A stretch of 64,000 nucleotides of DNA from Massilia antarctica (GCF_015689335.1 NZ_CP065053.1:1860001-1924000), one strand, 5' to 3'; numbered from the stretch's first letter, positions 50,523-59,553 are shown. A program made the numbers and translations. Notes: generated by a model not told the origin, from the sequence alone.

Positions 50523-51407
50523 TTACTTGGCTGCGGCAACCATGAAATCGACTGCTGCCTTGACTTCCTCATCGGACGCCGTCGAACCGCCTTTTGGAGG
50601 CATCATGCCGGCCTTGCCGGTAAAGCCCTTGAGTGCGTGCTCGTACAACACTGGCGCGCCTTGTGCAATGCGTGCGGCCCATGCGCCCTTGTCGCCGAAC
50701 TTCGGCGCACCGGCAATACCTGCACCGTGGCAAACAACGCATGCGGCGTTGTAGGTGGTCTTGCCTGCATCGGCGGCCAGCTTCGGTGCTTCGGCCGGGG
50801 CTGCTGCTGCCGCTGGCGCTGCTGCGGGAGCTGGTGCCGGGGCTGCCGTTTCCGCTGGCGCTGCTGCTTCAGCCGACGCGGCCGGAGCGGCGGCTGCCGC
50901 TGGAGCCGCTGGCTCCTTGAACTTGGCGCCGCCCTGGTTAGCCATGTGCACGACCGCGCGCGCTACTTCGACATCGTCCAGATCAGGATTGCCACCGCGG
51001 GCAGGCATCGCACGGATACCGTCGATCGCGTGCTTGACCAAGGTATCGTAGCCTTGAGCAATACGGGGACCCCAGGCACCGGCATCGCCGAACTTCGGTG
51101 CGCCGGCGGCGCCAGTGGCGTGGCAGGCCGCGCAGTTGGCCGTGTAGACGGCGTCGCCAGCGAGGTAGACCTTCGGTGCGTTGGCATCCTTGAGGGTGAA
51201 CCCGTCATCGGCCACCGGACGCAGACGCGCCGCGACCGCTTCGGCCTTCTGGCTGTCGGTGCCGGCACCAGTGGTTTTCTTCGTCGTCACGAAGGTCACC
51301 AGCAGAATGATGCCGATGACAGTGACCAGGAAGAAGCCGGCAACCGCAGCGACGAGCTGCTTGGGTGTCCGGATCGCGGATTCGTGTTCGTTGTGTGCGT
51401 CGCTCAT
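50523..51407 (-). CDS. Dihaem cytochrome c5-type protein
   Basis: 294 residues. One N-terminal membrane helix (about 17-40) anchors the protein. The first haem domain has CAACH (92-96) and a methionine in IRAMPARGG. A long Ala/Pro/Glu linker (~166-208) follows. The second haem domain has CVVCH (223-227) and GMMPPKGG. It is probably an electron carrier on the periplasmic side of the inner membrane. The domains are similar and arose by duplication. The ATG at 51407 is used; longer upstream reading is not protein-like. Confidence 0.93.
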   Translation of the reverse strand: MSDAHNEHESAIRTPKQLVAAVAGFFLVTVIGIILLVTFVTTKKTTGAGTDSQKAEAVAARLRPVADDGFTLKDANAPKVYLAGDAVYTANCAACHATGAAGAPKFGDAGAWGPRIAQGYDTLVKHAIDGIRAMPARGGNPDLDDVEVARAVVHMANQGGAKFKEPAAPAAAAAPAASAEAAAPAETAAPAPAPAAAPAAAAAPAEAPKLAADAGKTTYNAACVVCHGAGIAGAPKFGDKGAWAARIAQGAPVLYEHALKGFTGKAGMMPPKGGSTASDEEVKAAVDFMVAAAK

Positions 51408-51604
51408 GATGTCCTTAGTACAATTTTCAAAAAGCTGCCGGCCGGTCGTGTTCGCATGGATGAACTTGCAAATACTCGCCAAACCCGCGATTATAGACTC
51501 AAAGCACCTCTTATGGAACGCAAATTCCCTGTAACACGACACTTTCCATGGACGCGGGTACAGAAAAAACGGTATCCTTCGCCTTACGTTCGACATTCCT
51601 CAGC

Positions 51605-51680
51605 GCGGCTGTAGCTCAGTGGATAGAGTATTGGCCTCCGAAGCCAAGGGTCGTGGGTTCGATCCCCGCCAGCCGCACCA
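51605..51680 (+). tRNA. tRNA-Arg (CCG)
   Basis: 76 nt including an encoded CCA. Acceptor GCGGCTG pairs with CAGCCGC; the D, anticodon (loop with CCG) and T arms are canonical. The island relics at 51823-55757 begin 142 bp downstream; tRNA genes are frequent integration sites. No second copy of its 3' end was found in the window. Confidence 0.96.
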
Positions 51681-51822
51681 GTTTTTCGTAATAAATTCAA
51701 CTACTTACCATTATTTTGTTGGCCTGCCTGTGCACATTGTCGACGGCGAACTGCGGTCGTTTAGGACTAGTGTAGGGTTTTGGAAGCAATATAAATCAAT
51801 ATTTAGAGTGTTCGGGCAACTT

Positions 51823-52274
51823 TTATGCCCAGGCGGCGCGCAATGCCTCAGCTTGTTGCATTACCAACGCAACCGCCGCATCCTCCTTCAGCGGGGGATA
51901 TTTGTACTTACGTAGAATTCTCTTTACCAGCAGGCGCAGTTTGGCCCGAACGCTATCCCGCACTGCCCAGTCGGCGCTTACGTTCTTGCGCAAACTCTCA
52001 GCTAGTTCATGTGCGATCTTCTTCAATGCCTCGTTTCCGGGCGCCCTGTGGGCACCCTCCAACAAGGCGTCGTCCATCGCAAAAGCCGCATGCTCGCTCA
52101 TATGATCCCTTGATTGATTTTTCATGATCCATCCCTACCGTTGTACTCTAATTAGACTGGGGTAGGTGTCTCATGTCATATTGGCATAGGGGGCCCGCGC
52201 TCGGCCTCCACCTTGAATTTCTTGGCCATCGCGATGAGTTCTTGCATGACCTGGGCGAAATTTTTTTGAAGGGA
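51823..52274 (-). pseudogene. Relic of type I restriction enzyme HsdR (C-terminal end)
   Basis: Two fragments in different frames match the end of HsdR. Piece one (52274-52176) reads KNFAQVMQELIAMAKKF and stops. Piece two (52125-51823) reads ALKKIAHELAESLRKNVSADW, then RAKLRLLVKRILRKYKYPP and ends near EALRAAWA, the typical C-terminal DUF3387 pattern. About 50 bp of noise separates them, and everything upstream of the C-terminus is missing. No hsdM or hsdS is present. It is clearly non-functional. Confidence 0.75.
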
Positions 52275-52410
52275 TCGTCGATCGTGTGCACAGAATGGGA
52301 GGAGATCACTTTGCCCTCCCCCTGGGGCAGGGGTAAGCATTCGCGTTGGCTGCACATTGGGACTTCCGATATTTGTGTAAGCACATTCGTTGCCGGGGTA
52401 TTCGGTACTG

Positions 52411-53061
52411 TCACGCCCAGTAGGGAATGTACTCAGCGAATTTGTTGCCGCTGGTGGTGTCCTTGCGTCGGATACGGCCAGCCTCCACAGCATCTGCGAT
52501 CAAGTTGGTAATTTGATTTCGTTGTCGCTCGCTTACTTTGAACCGCCTTCGCAGTGTGGTATTGGTGAGCGTCTGACTTGAAAAATATTGTAAGACAGCG
52601 TGCTGATAGCAGGCTTCAATGCGCTCAGCTTGCGCCATGTCGGAGAATTGCCGTGGGGCGTACAAGGTTACCTGAAACGCATTTTCCAATGGGGTGAACA
52701 GAACCGGTGGCATGCCAAAAAGTTCGACTGCCGACACCACCTTTTGGAACCCAGTGCCTCGCTCCTCACAGATGCGATACAAGCGGAATTTCGATGCTAG
52801 AAGTTCGTTGCGCGACTCTGGGGTAGTTCCGATCAAACGATCGAGTCGCTTGCTTGGCAGTAGTGATCCTGGGTTCGTAAAAGTAATTCGGTCGTCGTAG
52901 ATTTCGATGGTTGGGCCTGCGCCGGTGACACTAAAGTCCTGGTGAATCAAGGCGTTGGCGATCAATTCTCGGAGAGCAATTTCCGGGTAGAGGCTTACCT
53001 GCTCTCGCAGGGACTGCTGGATTACCTCTGAGTGGGGAAGCACGCGCTCGGAAATTTGCAA
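52411..53061 (-). pseudogene. C-terminal half of a split AlbA/Schlafen-type ATP-binding protein
   Basis: The reading frame gives ~216 residues. A GHKL-like ATPase-type part (YPEIALRELIANALIHQDFSV, IEIYDDRITFTNPGSLLP) is followed by a winged helix (TLRRRFKVSERQRNQITNLI) and the common ending EYIPYWA. It lacks the AlbA_2 domain, which lies on the other side of the IS3 element at 54897-55757. The 5' end runs straight into the IS. It is probably not expressed on its own. Confidence 0.8.
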
Positions 53062-53086
53062 GCTAGTTGTCGCCTAAACGCGGTTT

Positions 53087-54175
53087 CTATGCTGCTTTTT
53101 TGAGTTCTGGATTTTTCTCCTTTTTGGTGACGGTCTCCGTGACACTTTTTTCCGGATTGAGGTGCACGGTCGTGACTGGCGCCCAGCTTCGCGTGTCGCC
53201 ACTCCAGCGCTCCGGGCGCTCGGCCTTGGCCGCCTCATAGACCTCCGTACGTTTGCGCAGCAGCTCGCCATCCAGGCCCGCGTGCCGCTGTGCCGGCGTG
53301 ACGAACTGGATGGCACTGTGACGGTGCTCCTCGTTGTACCAACGCACGAACGTGCCGACCCACTGCCGCGCGGCCATGAGGCTTTCAAATGAGCGCTGCG
53401 GGTAGGCTGGGCGGTACTTGAGCGTTTTGAAGAGGCTTTCGCTGAAGGGGTTGTCATTGCTACACGCGGGCCGACTGAACGATGGGACGACGCCGAGCTT
53501 TTGCAGCGTTGCAAGCATGGTGGCACCCTTCATCGGACTGCCGTTGTCAGAGTGCAGCACCACCTGTTTTGGCGCGATATTTTCACGCAAACAAATATCG
53601 CGCATCACCTCGCTGGCTAGCTCGCTGCTTTCCGATTCGTAGACCTGCCAGCCGACGATCTTGCGGCTGTAGATATCCATGAAGAGGTAGAGATAGAAAT
53701 AGATGCCCATGACCGTCGTCGGCAGATAGGTGATGTCCCAGCTAAACAGCTGGCCCGGTGCTGTTGCCACCAGCGCACGGGGCTTGTGGCGGGGTTTTGC
53801 CGGCTTCTCGGCCCCACGGTGCTTGAGCTGGTTTGCCGCGTTCAGCAAGCGATAGAACGTCGACTCCGAGGCGACGTACTCGCCCCGGTCGACCAGTTGT
53901 GGCACGATCTGGCTTGGTGGGAGGTGGCCGAATTCGGGTGAGTTGGCGATCTCCAGTACGCGCTTGCGTTCCAGATCGCTCAGGCGGTTCTTGGGTGTCT
54001 GCACCCGTGCCGGCCGTCGATCACAAGCCCCCTCAGCTTTGTCGTTCTGCCAGCGCTGCAAGGTCCGCTCGCTCAGCGTAATCACCTCGCAGGCCCGCCA
54101 CTGGCGCGCGCCGGAACCGACCGCCTCGGCCACCAAATCCATCACCTGGTCGCGCTGCGGGAGGTCGGTCATCAT
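53087..54175 (-). CDS. IS3-family transposase OrfB (DDE integrase)
   Basis: 362 residues. An N-terminal helix-turn-helix_21-like part precedes the rve integrase core with the DDE triad: D in FSWDITYLPT, D in VLHSDNGSPM and E in NPFSESLFKTLKY. The start ATG overlaps the orfA stop (ATGATGA-type overlap), consistent with coupling or -1 frameshifting to make the OrfAB transposase. Ends with a lysine-rich tail. Confidence 0.93.
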   Translation of the reverse strand: MMTDLPQRDQVMDLVAEAVGSGARQWRACEVITLSERTLQRWQNDKAEGACDRRPARVQTPKNRLSDLERKRVLEIANSPEFGHLPPSQIVPQLVDRGEYVASESTFYRLLNAANQLKHRGAEKPAKPRHKPRALVATAPGQLFSWDITYLPTTVMGIYFYLYLFMDIYSRKIVGWQVYESESSELASEVMRDICLRENIAPKQVVLHSDNGSPMKGATMLATLQKLGVVPSFSRPACSNDNPFSESLFKTLKYRPAYPQRSFESLMAARQWVGTFVRWYNEEHRHSAIQFVTPAQRHAGLDGELLRKRTEVYEAAKAERPERWSGDTRSWAPVTTVHLNPEKSVTETVTKKEKNPELKKAA

Positions 54176-54657
54176 TCCTCGTCCTCCCACAGCGCGCGGA
54201 ACTTTTTTTGCAGGATCAGCAACGCGGCCGCCTCCGCCAACGCGCCATTTTTGCGCACAATCTCGCGCTCGAGCTTTGCAACCTTGTCCTTCAAAGTGCG
54301 CATTTCGCGCACGCCCGTTGCGGGCTCTTTTACCTCTCCGCAGAAGGCCGCCTCCCAGCTGGTCAGATGATGGGGGAATATGCCGTGCTCGCGGCACCAC
54401 GCCTGCAAAGCCTCGTCGGACAAGCCATGGGTGGCCCGCAATGCGGCAAACTGCTCCGCGGCAGTCCAGTCCTGAGGGCGCTTCTCGCGCGCCGTCGGCG
54501 CGTCCTTAATGGTCACAACTTTATTCTTCATCCAATATTTTAACGTGTGGTGATTCACATTCAGGTCTTCGGCGACCGACTTGACCGACCGGTGGCCTCG
54601 TGAATACACTTTGACCAGGGCTTGTTCGATAAATGCTTCGGGATATTTTGATGACAT
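54172..54657 (-). CDS. IS3-family transposase OrfA
   Basis: 161 residues, longer than most OrfA proteins. The N-terminal helix-turn-helix reads YPEAFIEQALVKVYSRGHRS and VNHHTLKYWMKNK. A second helical segment follows (LSDEALQAWCREHGIFPHHL). The C-terminal coiled coil of leucine/lysine repeats (TLKDKVAKLEREIVRKNGAL) is the usual dimerisation region. The reading frame extends further upstream without protein-like sequence; ATG 54657 is used. Confidence 0.88.
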   Translation of the reverse strand: MSSKYPEAFIEQALVKVYSRGHRSVKSVAEDLNVNHHTLKYWMKNKVVTIKDAPTAREKRPQDWTAAEQFAALRATHGLSDEALQAWCREHGIFPHHLTSWEAAFCGEVKEPATGVREMRTLKDKVAKLEREIVRKNGALAEAAALLILQKKFRALWEDEE

Positions 54658-54696
54658 TGGTGCCTCTATATATTGAAAATTAGAGGCGATAACTAG

Positions 54697-54896
54697 TTCC
54701 GTCGCTGGCCGTGGGCCAAGCATCGGAGTCCGTCCTGCTCGAACAAGAAATCGAAAACCTGACGTCTTGAGGGAACGGGTTCCGCTGCGCTTCACCCGTA
54801 ACACCCGTCCCCCGCTCCCGGAAACGATGTTAGAAATAAGGCACAAGAACGAACCCTAAACCCCACCACAACGATCAAGATCAGGACATAATTTGT
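54697..54896. other. Unassigned DNA between the IS and the gene fragment
   Basis: 200 bp with no gene. It is not clearly part of the IS (the inverted repeat ends at 54696) and does not read through into the split gene. It may be a remnant of an earlier insertion, which would explain why the two gene halves do not join cleanly at the IS. Confidence 0.4.
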
Positions 54897-55757
54897 TCAA
54901 AAACACACCCGACAAGTAGTCTGACACAGGGGGCGCTTGAGGTAGCCGATCAGCCCTTCAAAGCCCACAGCGTAGCCCTTATTCCCGACCAGCTCATCCG
55001 TAGTATCAACCTTATTGGTTCCACGGTAACGAATTACGCGGATACTCTTTCGGCTTAGGGAGTCGAACAGGTTCAGTTCGCGTGCGGCGGCGATTCCGCC
55101 TAGGTTTGTGATGTAGTAGCCACTACCATCGAGCACGACCATGTTCTCGTCCGCAAGCCACCGCATTAGCTCGTGATTTTCGTCGGGCAATGGGCGTTGT
55201 AGAAGCTTGCTGATGGTGGCAAGGTCTAGCCGAGCAATGACATCGTTAGCCGGCAAGAGCGTAGTTGTGCGCAGTTCTTCCCAACGTGGGGCATGGCTAT
55301 GGAGCATCAGCGAGCCGACATCGGCGCGGGAAGCTTTACGGGTCGTTCCGCCGGAACGTATCCATGCTTCTTCTATGCCTTTGCCACGACGATGCACTGG
55401 TTTGTTCGCCTGCTCGCGGATATGGACAAGCAGCAGGGAAACGTCATCATGTTCGACAACAGCATGATCCAGGACAAGAGGCGGGTCGATTGCATCGCGG
55501 CCTAAACTTGTGAGTCGTGTGATGATTCCTTCTACTTGAGTTTGGTCAACGCCTACCAGATTGGCGGCAGCATCGGCAATCCCATAGACTAGGTAGCCGC
55601 CGTTTGGATGGTTGGCGAAGGCAATGAGGTGTTCGGTAAGTCGGTCCTTGTTGTCGGATAAGTTGACCTTCCAGTCCAGCTCGTTGACTTCATGAGGTAC
55701 CGGCTCAAGGCTTGCCTTCAGCGAGGAAAGTGCCTGCGTGACCCAGTGTTTACTCAT
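54897..55757 (-). pseudogene. N-terminal half of the split AlbA/Schlafen-type ATP-binding protein
   Basis: 286 residues to an artificial stop. The Schlafen AlbA_2 domain is at the N-terminus (ELDWKVNLSDNKDRLTEHLIAFANHPNGGYLVYGI, then VLLVHI-type strands and EEAWIRSGGTTRKAS). The last native residues are about GFEGLIGYLK; the tail after that (RPLCQTTCRVCF) is junk. Together with 52411-53061 it would give a ~490-residue protein, the usual family size. Such proteins are often called transcriptional regulators or RecG-like and occur in defence islands. Confidence 0.8.
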
Positions 55758-55928
55758 GTGATTGTAAGTAATTGATTTTATTGAAAAAAATGCCTACGTC
55801 GTTTTTCTAGTGTGATAAATAACGCCTGCTAGAGGTGGCGTTATTATAACGTCGGCGTAAGTTTGTCAAGACGCAGCCGGCACGCTAAGCATCGTACTCC
55901 ATGCCGCACCTATTGACACGAGGTTGCA

Positions 55929-56192
55929 TCAACCTGCGACTCCTGACTCGGCTTCACAATGGTCAGCACAGTAGCGCGAGAAACGCTGTAGAGCTTCGCC
56001 ACCGCTGGTGTCGGATAAGTCGGCGGAAGCGCACAGCGACGCGATCTTATTACCCACCTGGCAGGAAAACGCCACTTTTTCTTCTTTCGAACAAAGCGAC
56101 TCGCGCCGCTGTACCTGCGCTTGCGCCGAGGCCGTCGTTGCCAGGCATACCAGGATCATTCCAGATACGCGGGAGAAAGCATGCATGGTCAT
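55929..56192 (-). CDS. Small secreted cysteine-containing protein
   Basis: 87 residues with a signal peptide (to about AQAQ). Five cysteines lie in the mature part (LCSKEEKVAFSCQVGNKIASLCAS, then RYCADHCEAESG). The first third looks like the start of a larger exported family with an SLC...EEKVxFSC motif; after SLCAS the sequence changes character, so the gene may be truncated by deletion. Function unknown. Confidence 0.55.
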   Translation of the reverse strand: MTMHAFSRVSGMILVCLATTASAQAQVQRRESLCSKEEKVAFSCQVGNKIASLCASADLSDTSGGEALQRFSRYCADHCEAESGVAG

Positions 56193-56261
56193 GGCCCCAA
56201 AAAAGTTGTTGCGTATATTAACCAGAAAAAAATACCGCCCCGCGCTTGAGGGGCGATACCG

Positions 56262-57350
56262 TTACCGTGGCGCTTGCAAGGTGGCGGCGGACTGCCTGAT
56301 AAAGGCGAGCATCTCCGCATTGATCCAGCTGCCGGCCAGCAGCGCCGGCTCGCTGTCGATTGCCAGGCGCATTTTGGCCAAGGTTGCCGGATTGTCGCCC
56401 GCGCCCTGCCTGAACAAGGCGAACCATTCGCGCGTCAGCGCCTGCACCGCTGGGTCGCCCGGTGCGGCGCCGGCGTGCATCTGCTGGTGCACCGCGGCGA
56501 TCAGGGTCATCCACTGCTTGCCGTGCTTGCCGCCGTGCTCGCGCATCCGGCGCAGCTCGTCTGCGTCAAGGTAGTTGGCGTAGATCCGCAGCCTGTTTTC
56601 CGCCAGCGCATCGATCACGTATTGCTTCAGTTCGGGGGTAATGCCAATGCGTTGCCGCGCCGACGGCTCACCTTCCATCAGCGCGCCCATGCGTATGGCA
56701 AAGTCGGGATTGGCCGCCGTGTCGCGTTCGAGCCGACGCATCCAGTGCAGCGCCAGGTGCCGCGCTTGCCTGCTCGCGGCCGGCACACCGCCGGCCATCA
56801 GGGCGGCGATGCGCGCCACCAGGCGGCCCCAGATGCCGTCGCGTTGCGAATCGAATTGAAAAAAGGGCAGGCGTTGCAATTCTTCCTTGGTGAAGTAGCT
56901 GTCGTACGCGCCCATCAGTTCGAGGGTGGACAGCCAGTTCGCCAGATCCGGTTCGGCGCCCAGCTGCAGCTGGCGCTGCAGTTGCACAAGCTGTCCGCGC
57001 AGCGCGCTCGCCTGCGCGATCTGGCGTCGCAGCGCGGTAATCTGTTCGGCCACGATGCCGGCAAACCGCGTGTCCGGCTGATCCAGTACGACGCCGATCT
57101 CGGCCAGCGGCAGGCCGAAGCGGCGCAGCGCCTGGACCTGGTGCAGGCGCGCCACATCGGCCCGGTCGTACAGGCGGTAGCCGGAGGCGGCGCGCGCCGA
57201 CGGCTTGAGCAGGCCGATGCGGTCGTAATGATGCAGCGCGCGCACCGTCACGCCAGCCCGGCTGGCGAGCTCGCCGACCTTCAATAGTTCCGGCTGCAAT
57301 TTTTCGTTCCGGGCCACGGCAATAGCGCGGCCACAAGTAAAGTCCAGCAT
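56262..57350 (-). CDS. MerR family transcriptional regulator
   Basis: 362 residues. The MerR winged helix is near residues 25-95: LLKVGELASRAGVTVRALHHYDRIGLLKPSAR, then GYRLYDRADVARLHQVQALRRFG. A dimerisation coiled coil follows (ITALRRQIAQASALRGQLVQLQ). The long helical C-terminal domain has the size of TipA-type ligand-binding domains, with no cysteines positioned for a metal. The start is uncertain; residues 1-20 do not look conserved. Confidence 0.9.
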   Translation of the reverse strand: MLDFTCGRAIAVARNEKLQPELLKVGELASRAGVTVRALHHYDRIGLLKPSARAASGYRLYDRADVARLHQVQALRRFGLPLAEIGVVLDQPDTRFAGIVAEQITALRRQIAQASALRGQLVQLQRQLQLGAEPDLANWLSTLELMGAYDSYFTKEELQRLPFFQFDSQRDGIWGRLVARIAALMAGGVPAASRQARHLALHWMRRLERDTAANPDFAIRMGALMEGEPSARQRIGITPELKQYVIDALAENRLRIYANYLDADELRRMREHGGKHGKQWMTLIAAVHQQMHAGAAPGDPAVQALTREWFALFRQGAGDNPATLAKMRLAIDSEPALLAGSWINAEMLAFIRQSAATLQAPR

Positions 57351-57437
57351 CGCATGATCAATACTCCATTTTCACTGAGGCACTCAGGCAATCAGCATCC
57401 TTGTGCAATGGAAATTGTACGCGACTGAGCGCGCCGC

Positions 57438-58310
57438 TCACGCCATGGCATCCTTGGGCAGCTTCAGCAGCAGCGCCAGCAGCGAGGCCAGTTCGGTCCG
57501 CATTTGCCTGCGGTCGACAATCATGTCGATCGCGCCGCGTTCGAGCAGGAATTCGGGACGCTGATAGCCATCGGGCAAGGTCACGCCCAGGGTACTTTTG
57601 ATGACCCTGGCGCCGGTGAAGGCAATCAGCGCCTTCGGTTCGGCGATCACCACGTCGCCCAGGAAGCAGAACGAGGCCGACACGCCGCCCGAGGTCGGAT
57701 CGGTCAGCACCGAAATGAAGGGCAGCTTCTTTTCCGCCAGCCGGGTCAGCATGGCTGTGGTCTTGGCCATTTGCAGCAGGGACATCAATCCTTCCTGCAT
57801 GCGCGCCCCGCCGCTGGCGGTAAAGCAGATAAACGGCACCTGCTGGTCGATGGCCGCCTGCGCCCCGCGCACGAAGCGCTCGCCCACCACCGACCCCATC
57901 GAGCCGCCCATGAAGGCGAATTCGAAGCAGGCCGCCACCACCGGCACCGACAGGATGGCGCCGCCCATGACCACCATGGCGTCGGTTTCCCCGCTCGCCT
58001 CGGTGGCGGTGAGCAGGCGGTCGGTGTAGCGCTTGTTTTCCTTGAATTTCAGGCTGTCGACCGGCAGCACTTCCTGCCCGATCTCGTAGCGCCCGCCAGT
58101 GTCCAGCAGGGCGTCGAGCCGGGCGCGCGCACGGATGCGCAGATGATGGTCGCACTTGGGGCATACATGCAGACTCGCTTCCAGCGCCGCCCGGTACAGG
58201 GGCGCCTTGCAAGATGGACATTGAATCCACAATCCGGACGGAATCGACTGGCGCAGCGCGCCGCCGTCGCGCCGGATGCGTGGCGGCAGCAGCTTGTCGA
58301 GCCAGCTCAT
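57438..58310 (-). CDS. accD: Acetyl-CoA carboxylase carboxyltransferase beta subunit
   Basis: 290 residues. The N-terminal zinc ribbon has cysteines 31, 34, 50 and 53 ([12 protein letters not shown]). The crotonase-fold body follows with [25 protein letters not shown] and [16 protein letters not shown]. With AccA it transfers CO2 from carboxybiotin to acetyl-CoA to give malonyl-CoA. In related bacteria accD usually lies next to trpA and folC; here it stands alone after MerR, so it may be a second copy or a moved gene. Confidence 0.93.
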   Translation of the reverse strand: MSWLDKLLPPRIRRDGGALRQSIPSGLWIQCPSCKAPLYRAALEASLHVCPKCDHHLRIRARARLDALLDTGGRYEIGQEVLPVDSLKFKENKRYTDRLLTATEASGETDAMVVMGGAILSVPVVAACFEFAFMGGSMGSVVGERFVRGAQAAIDQQVPFICFTASGGARMQEGLMSLLQMAKTTAMLTRLAEKKLPFISVLTDPTSGGVSASFCFLGDVVIAEPKALIAFTGARVIKSTLGVTLPDGYQRPEFLLERGAIDMIVDRRQMRTELASLLALLLKLPKDAMA

Positions 58311-58470
58311 GCGGTGGCACCGCGTGGATATTGTGTGGAAGGATGAAACAATGACAACGCGCGCATGGGCGATCCTTTCTGATCGATAGTCATGCCCGCA
58401 TCCTAAAGCCTCACCTTACGTCAGGCTCAAGCGAAAAGCGCCTGCCGGCGTGCGCGCCGCCATGCTGTTT

Positions 58471-59037
58471 TCACGCCAGCATGCGCGAGTGTTTCGGCAG
58501 TTTGGCCGACAGATAGTCATGCTGGTCCGCCAGTACGTTCCTGCCGCTCAAGATGAAGTGTTCGAAACGGCATGGCACATACGGCACGTACAGCAGCGGC
58601 CGGAAGTCGTGCACCATGGAGGCCCCCTTGGCTTGATTGCAGTGTTTGCACGCGGTGACGCAGTTTGTCCAGCTGTCCTTGCCGCCGTGGGTGCGCGCCA
58701 GCACGTGGTCGCGCGACAGATGCTGGCGCGGGAAAACGTCGCCACAGTAGGCGCAGGTATGGCGGTCGCGCGCGAACAGCAGGTGGTTATCGTCGCCCAG
58801 CGGCAGCGCCGCGCGCAGCTTTTTGGTCATGCGCTCGCTGCCCGAAATGGAAATGATCGGCTTGACCGTCATCGTCGACAGCACGCCCGCATTCGACACG
58901 CCGCCGCGAAACAGAAATTCACGGTCGCCCAGTTCCCACGCTACCTTGCCGACGGCGTAGTAGTGGATCGCTTCCTGGGCGGAGATCCATCCGAATGGAT
59001 TTCCTGCGATGTCGAGTGCTAAGATTTGCGGAGTCAT
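58471..59037 (-). CDS. HNH endonuclease
   Basis: 188 residues. The HNH core is CAYCGDVFPRQHLSRDHVLAR, then KDSWTNCVTACKHCNQAKG, with two CxxC zinc pairs and the D-H catalytic pair. It lies just downstream of the tRNA array on the same strand but behind a terminator, so it is probably a separate unit. The role (homing, phage-related or host function) is open. Confidence 0.9.
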   Translation of the reverse strand: MTPQILALDIAGNPFGWISAQEAIHYYAVGKVAWELGDREFLFRGGVSNAGVLSTMTVKPIISISGSERMTKKLRAALPLGDDNHLLFARDRHTCAYCGDVFPRQHLSRDHVLARTHGGKDSWTNCVTACKHCNQAKGASMVHDFRPLLYVPYVPCRFEHFILSGRNVLADQHDYLSAKLPKHSRMLA

Positions 59038-59074
59038 ATTTTCACTTTTACTGATGCCTGTTTGAATGGAATAG

Positions 59075-59103
59075 TAGAAAAGGCCGGCGCTTTGGCGCTG
59101 GCC
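59075..59103 (-). terminator. Terminator closing the tRNA array
   Basis: On the minus strand GGCCAGCGC-CAAA-GCGCCGGCC (59103-59082) is followed by TTTTCT (59081-59076). It lies about 138 bp after the last tRNA and 38 bp before the HNH start. Confidence 0.75.
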
Positions 59104-59240
59104 GGGGAATGAAAATCCGGACAGGTATGAACGTGATAATACGCCTTGCAGCTAAAGCGGCAAGCACGAAAAAAAGGCGCAGCGCATCGCGTATTCCCGG
59201 GGCCGTGAGGGACGCCCGGGCGATATCGCTTGCGCTGCAT

Positions 59241-59330
59241 TGGAGTGGGGTGCCGGATTCGAACCGGCGAACAACGGTTTTGCAGCGTGCCCTTGGGCAC
59301 CGGGCCCTTTGACCGCTCGGGCAACCCCAC
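59241..59330 (-). tRNA. Atypical tRNA-Cys-like gene (anticodon GCA)
   Basis: 90 nt including CCA. The 7-bp acceptor (GTGGGGT/ACCCCAC), class-II-like D arm and T arm (GCCGG/CCGGC) are good. The discriminator base is U, as in tRNA-Cys. The anticodon loop CTGCAAA followed by ACCG pairs with an upstream CGGT only if a hairpin GTGCCC-AA-GGGCAC is looped out of the 5' side of the anticodon stem. It may be a degenerate or unconventional tRNA. Confidence 0.6.
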
Positions 59331-59337
59331 GTAAAGA

Positions 59338-59413
59338 TGGCATCCCAGGAAGGAGTCGAACCTTCAGCCTTCGGTTTTGGAGACCGCTGCGCTGCCAATT
59401 GCGCCACTGAGAT
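59338..59413 (-). tRNA. tRNA-Trp (CCA)
   Basis: 76 nt including GCCA. Canonical geometry with loop CTCCAAA (anticodon CCA) and D stem GCGC/GCGC. The acceptor contains one T-G pair, and the top of the anticodon stem has a G-A mismatch. Confidence 0.88.
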
Positions 59414-59455
59414 AGAGCGTCGATGATTGCGGCCGACAGCGCGCAATCGAAGAAA

Positions 59456-59532
59456 TGGGGTGACGTACCGGATTTGAACCGGTGGCCCCTGGACTCACAA
59501 TCCAATGCTCTGCCAACTGAGCTAACGTCACC
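59456..59532 (-). tRNA. tRNA-His (GTG), copy 1
   Basis: 77 nt including the extra 5' G and the encoded CCCA. Anticodon loop TTGTGAG; acceptor GTGACGT/ACGTCAC. Very similar to the copy at 60800-60876. Confidence 0.93.
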
Positions 59533-59553
59533 ATTGAAACCTTATAAAAACTA

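Larger units (their letters stand above)
53063..54696 (-). mobile_element. IS3-family insertion sequence
   Basis: About 1.63 kb. The ends carry a 13-bp inverted repeat with one mismatch: CTAGTTGTCGCCT at 53063-53075 and its partner (AGGCGATAACTAG) at 54684-54696. CTAG is identical on both sides and palindromic, so it is either the tip of the repeat or a 4-bp target duplication. It contains overlapping orfA and orfB on the minus strand, both apparently intact. Inserted in the middle region of the AlbA/Schlafen-type gene. Confidence 0.82.

Noticed and set aside
54897..54930. Right end of the IS3 element placed at about 54918 because of a TACTTGTCG match
   Set aside because: A longer, better inverted repeat (12 of 13 bases) ends at 54696, close to the orfA start; the 54918 match is short and gives an implausibly long element.
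51605..56000. Duplicated tRNA-Arg 3' end as an attachment site
   Set aside because: No repeat of the T-arm/acceptor sequence was found by eye in the island or its far side.
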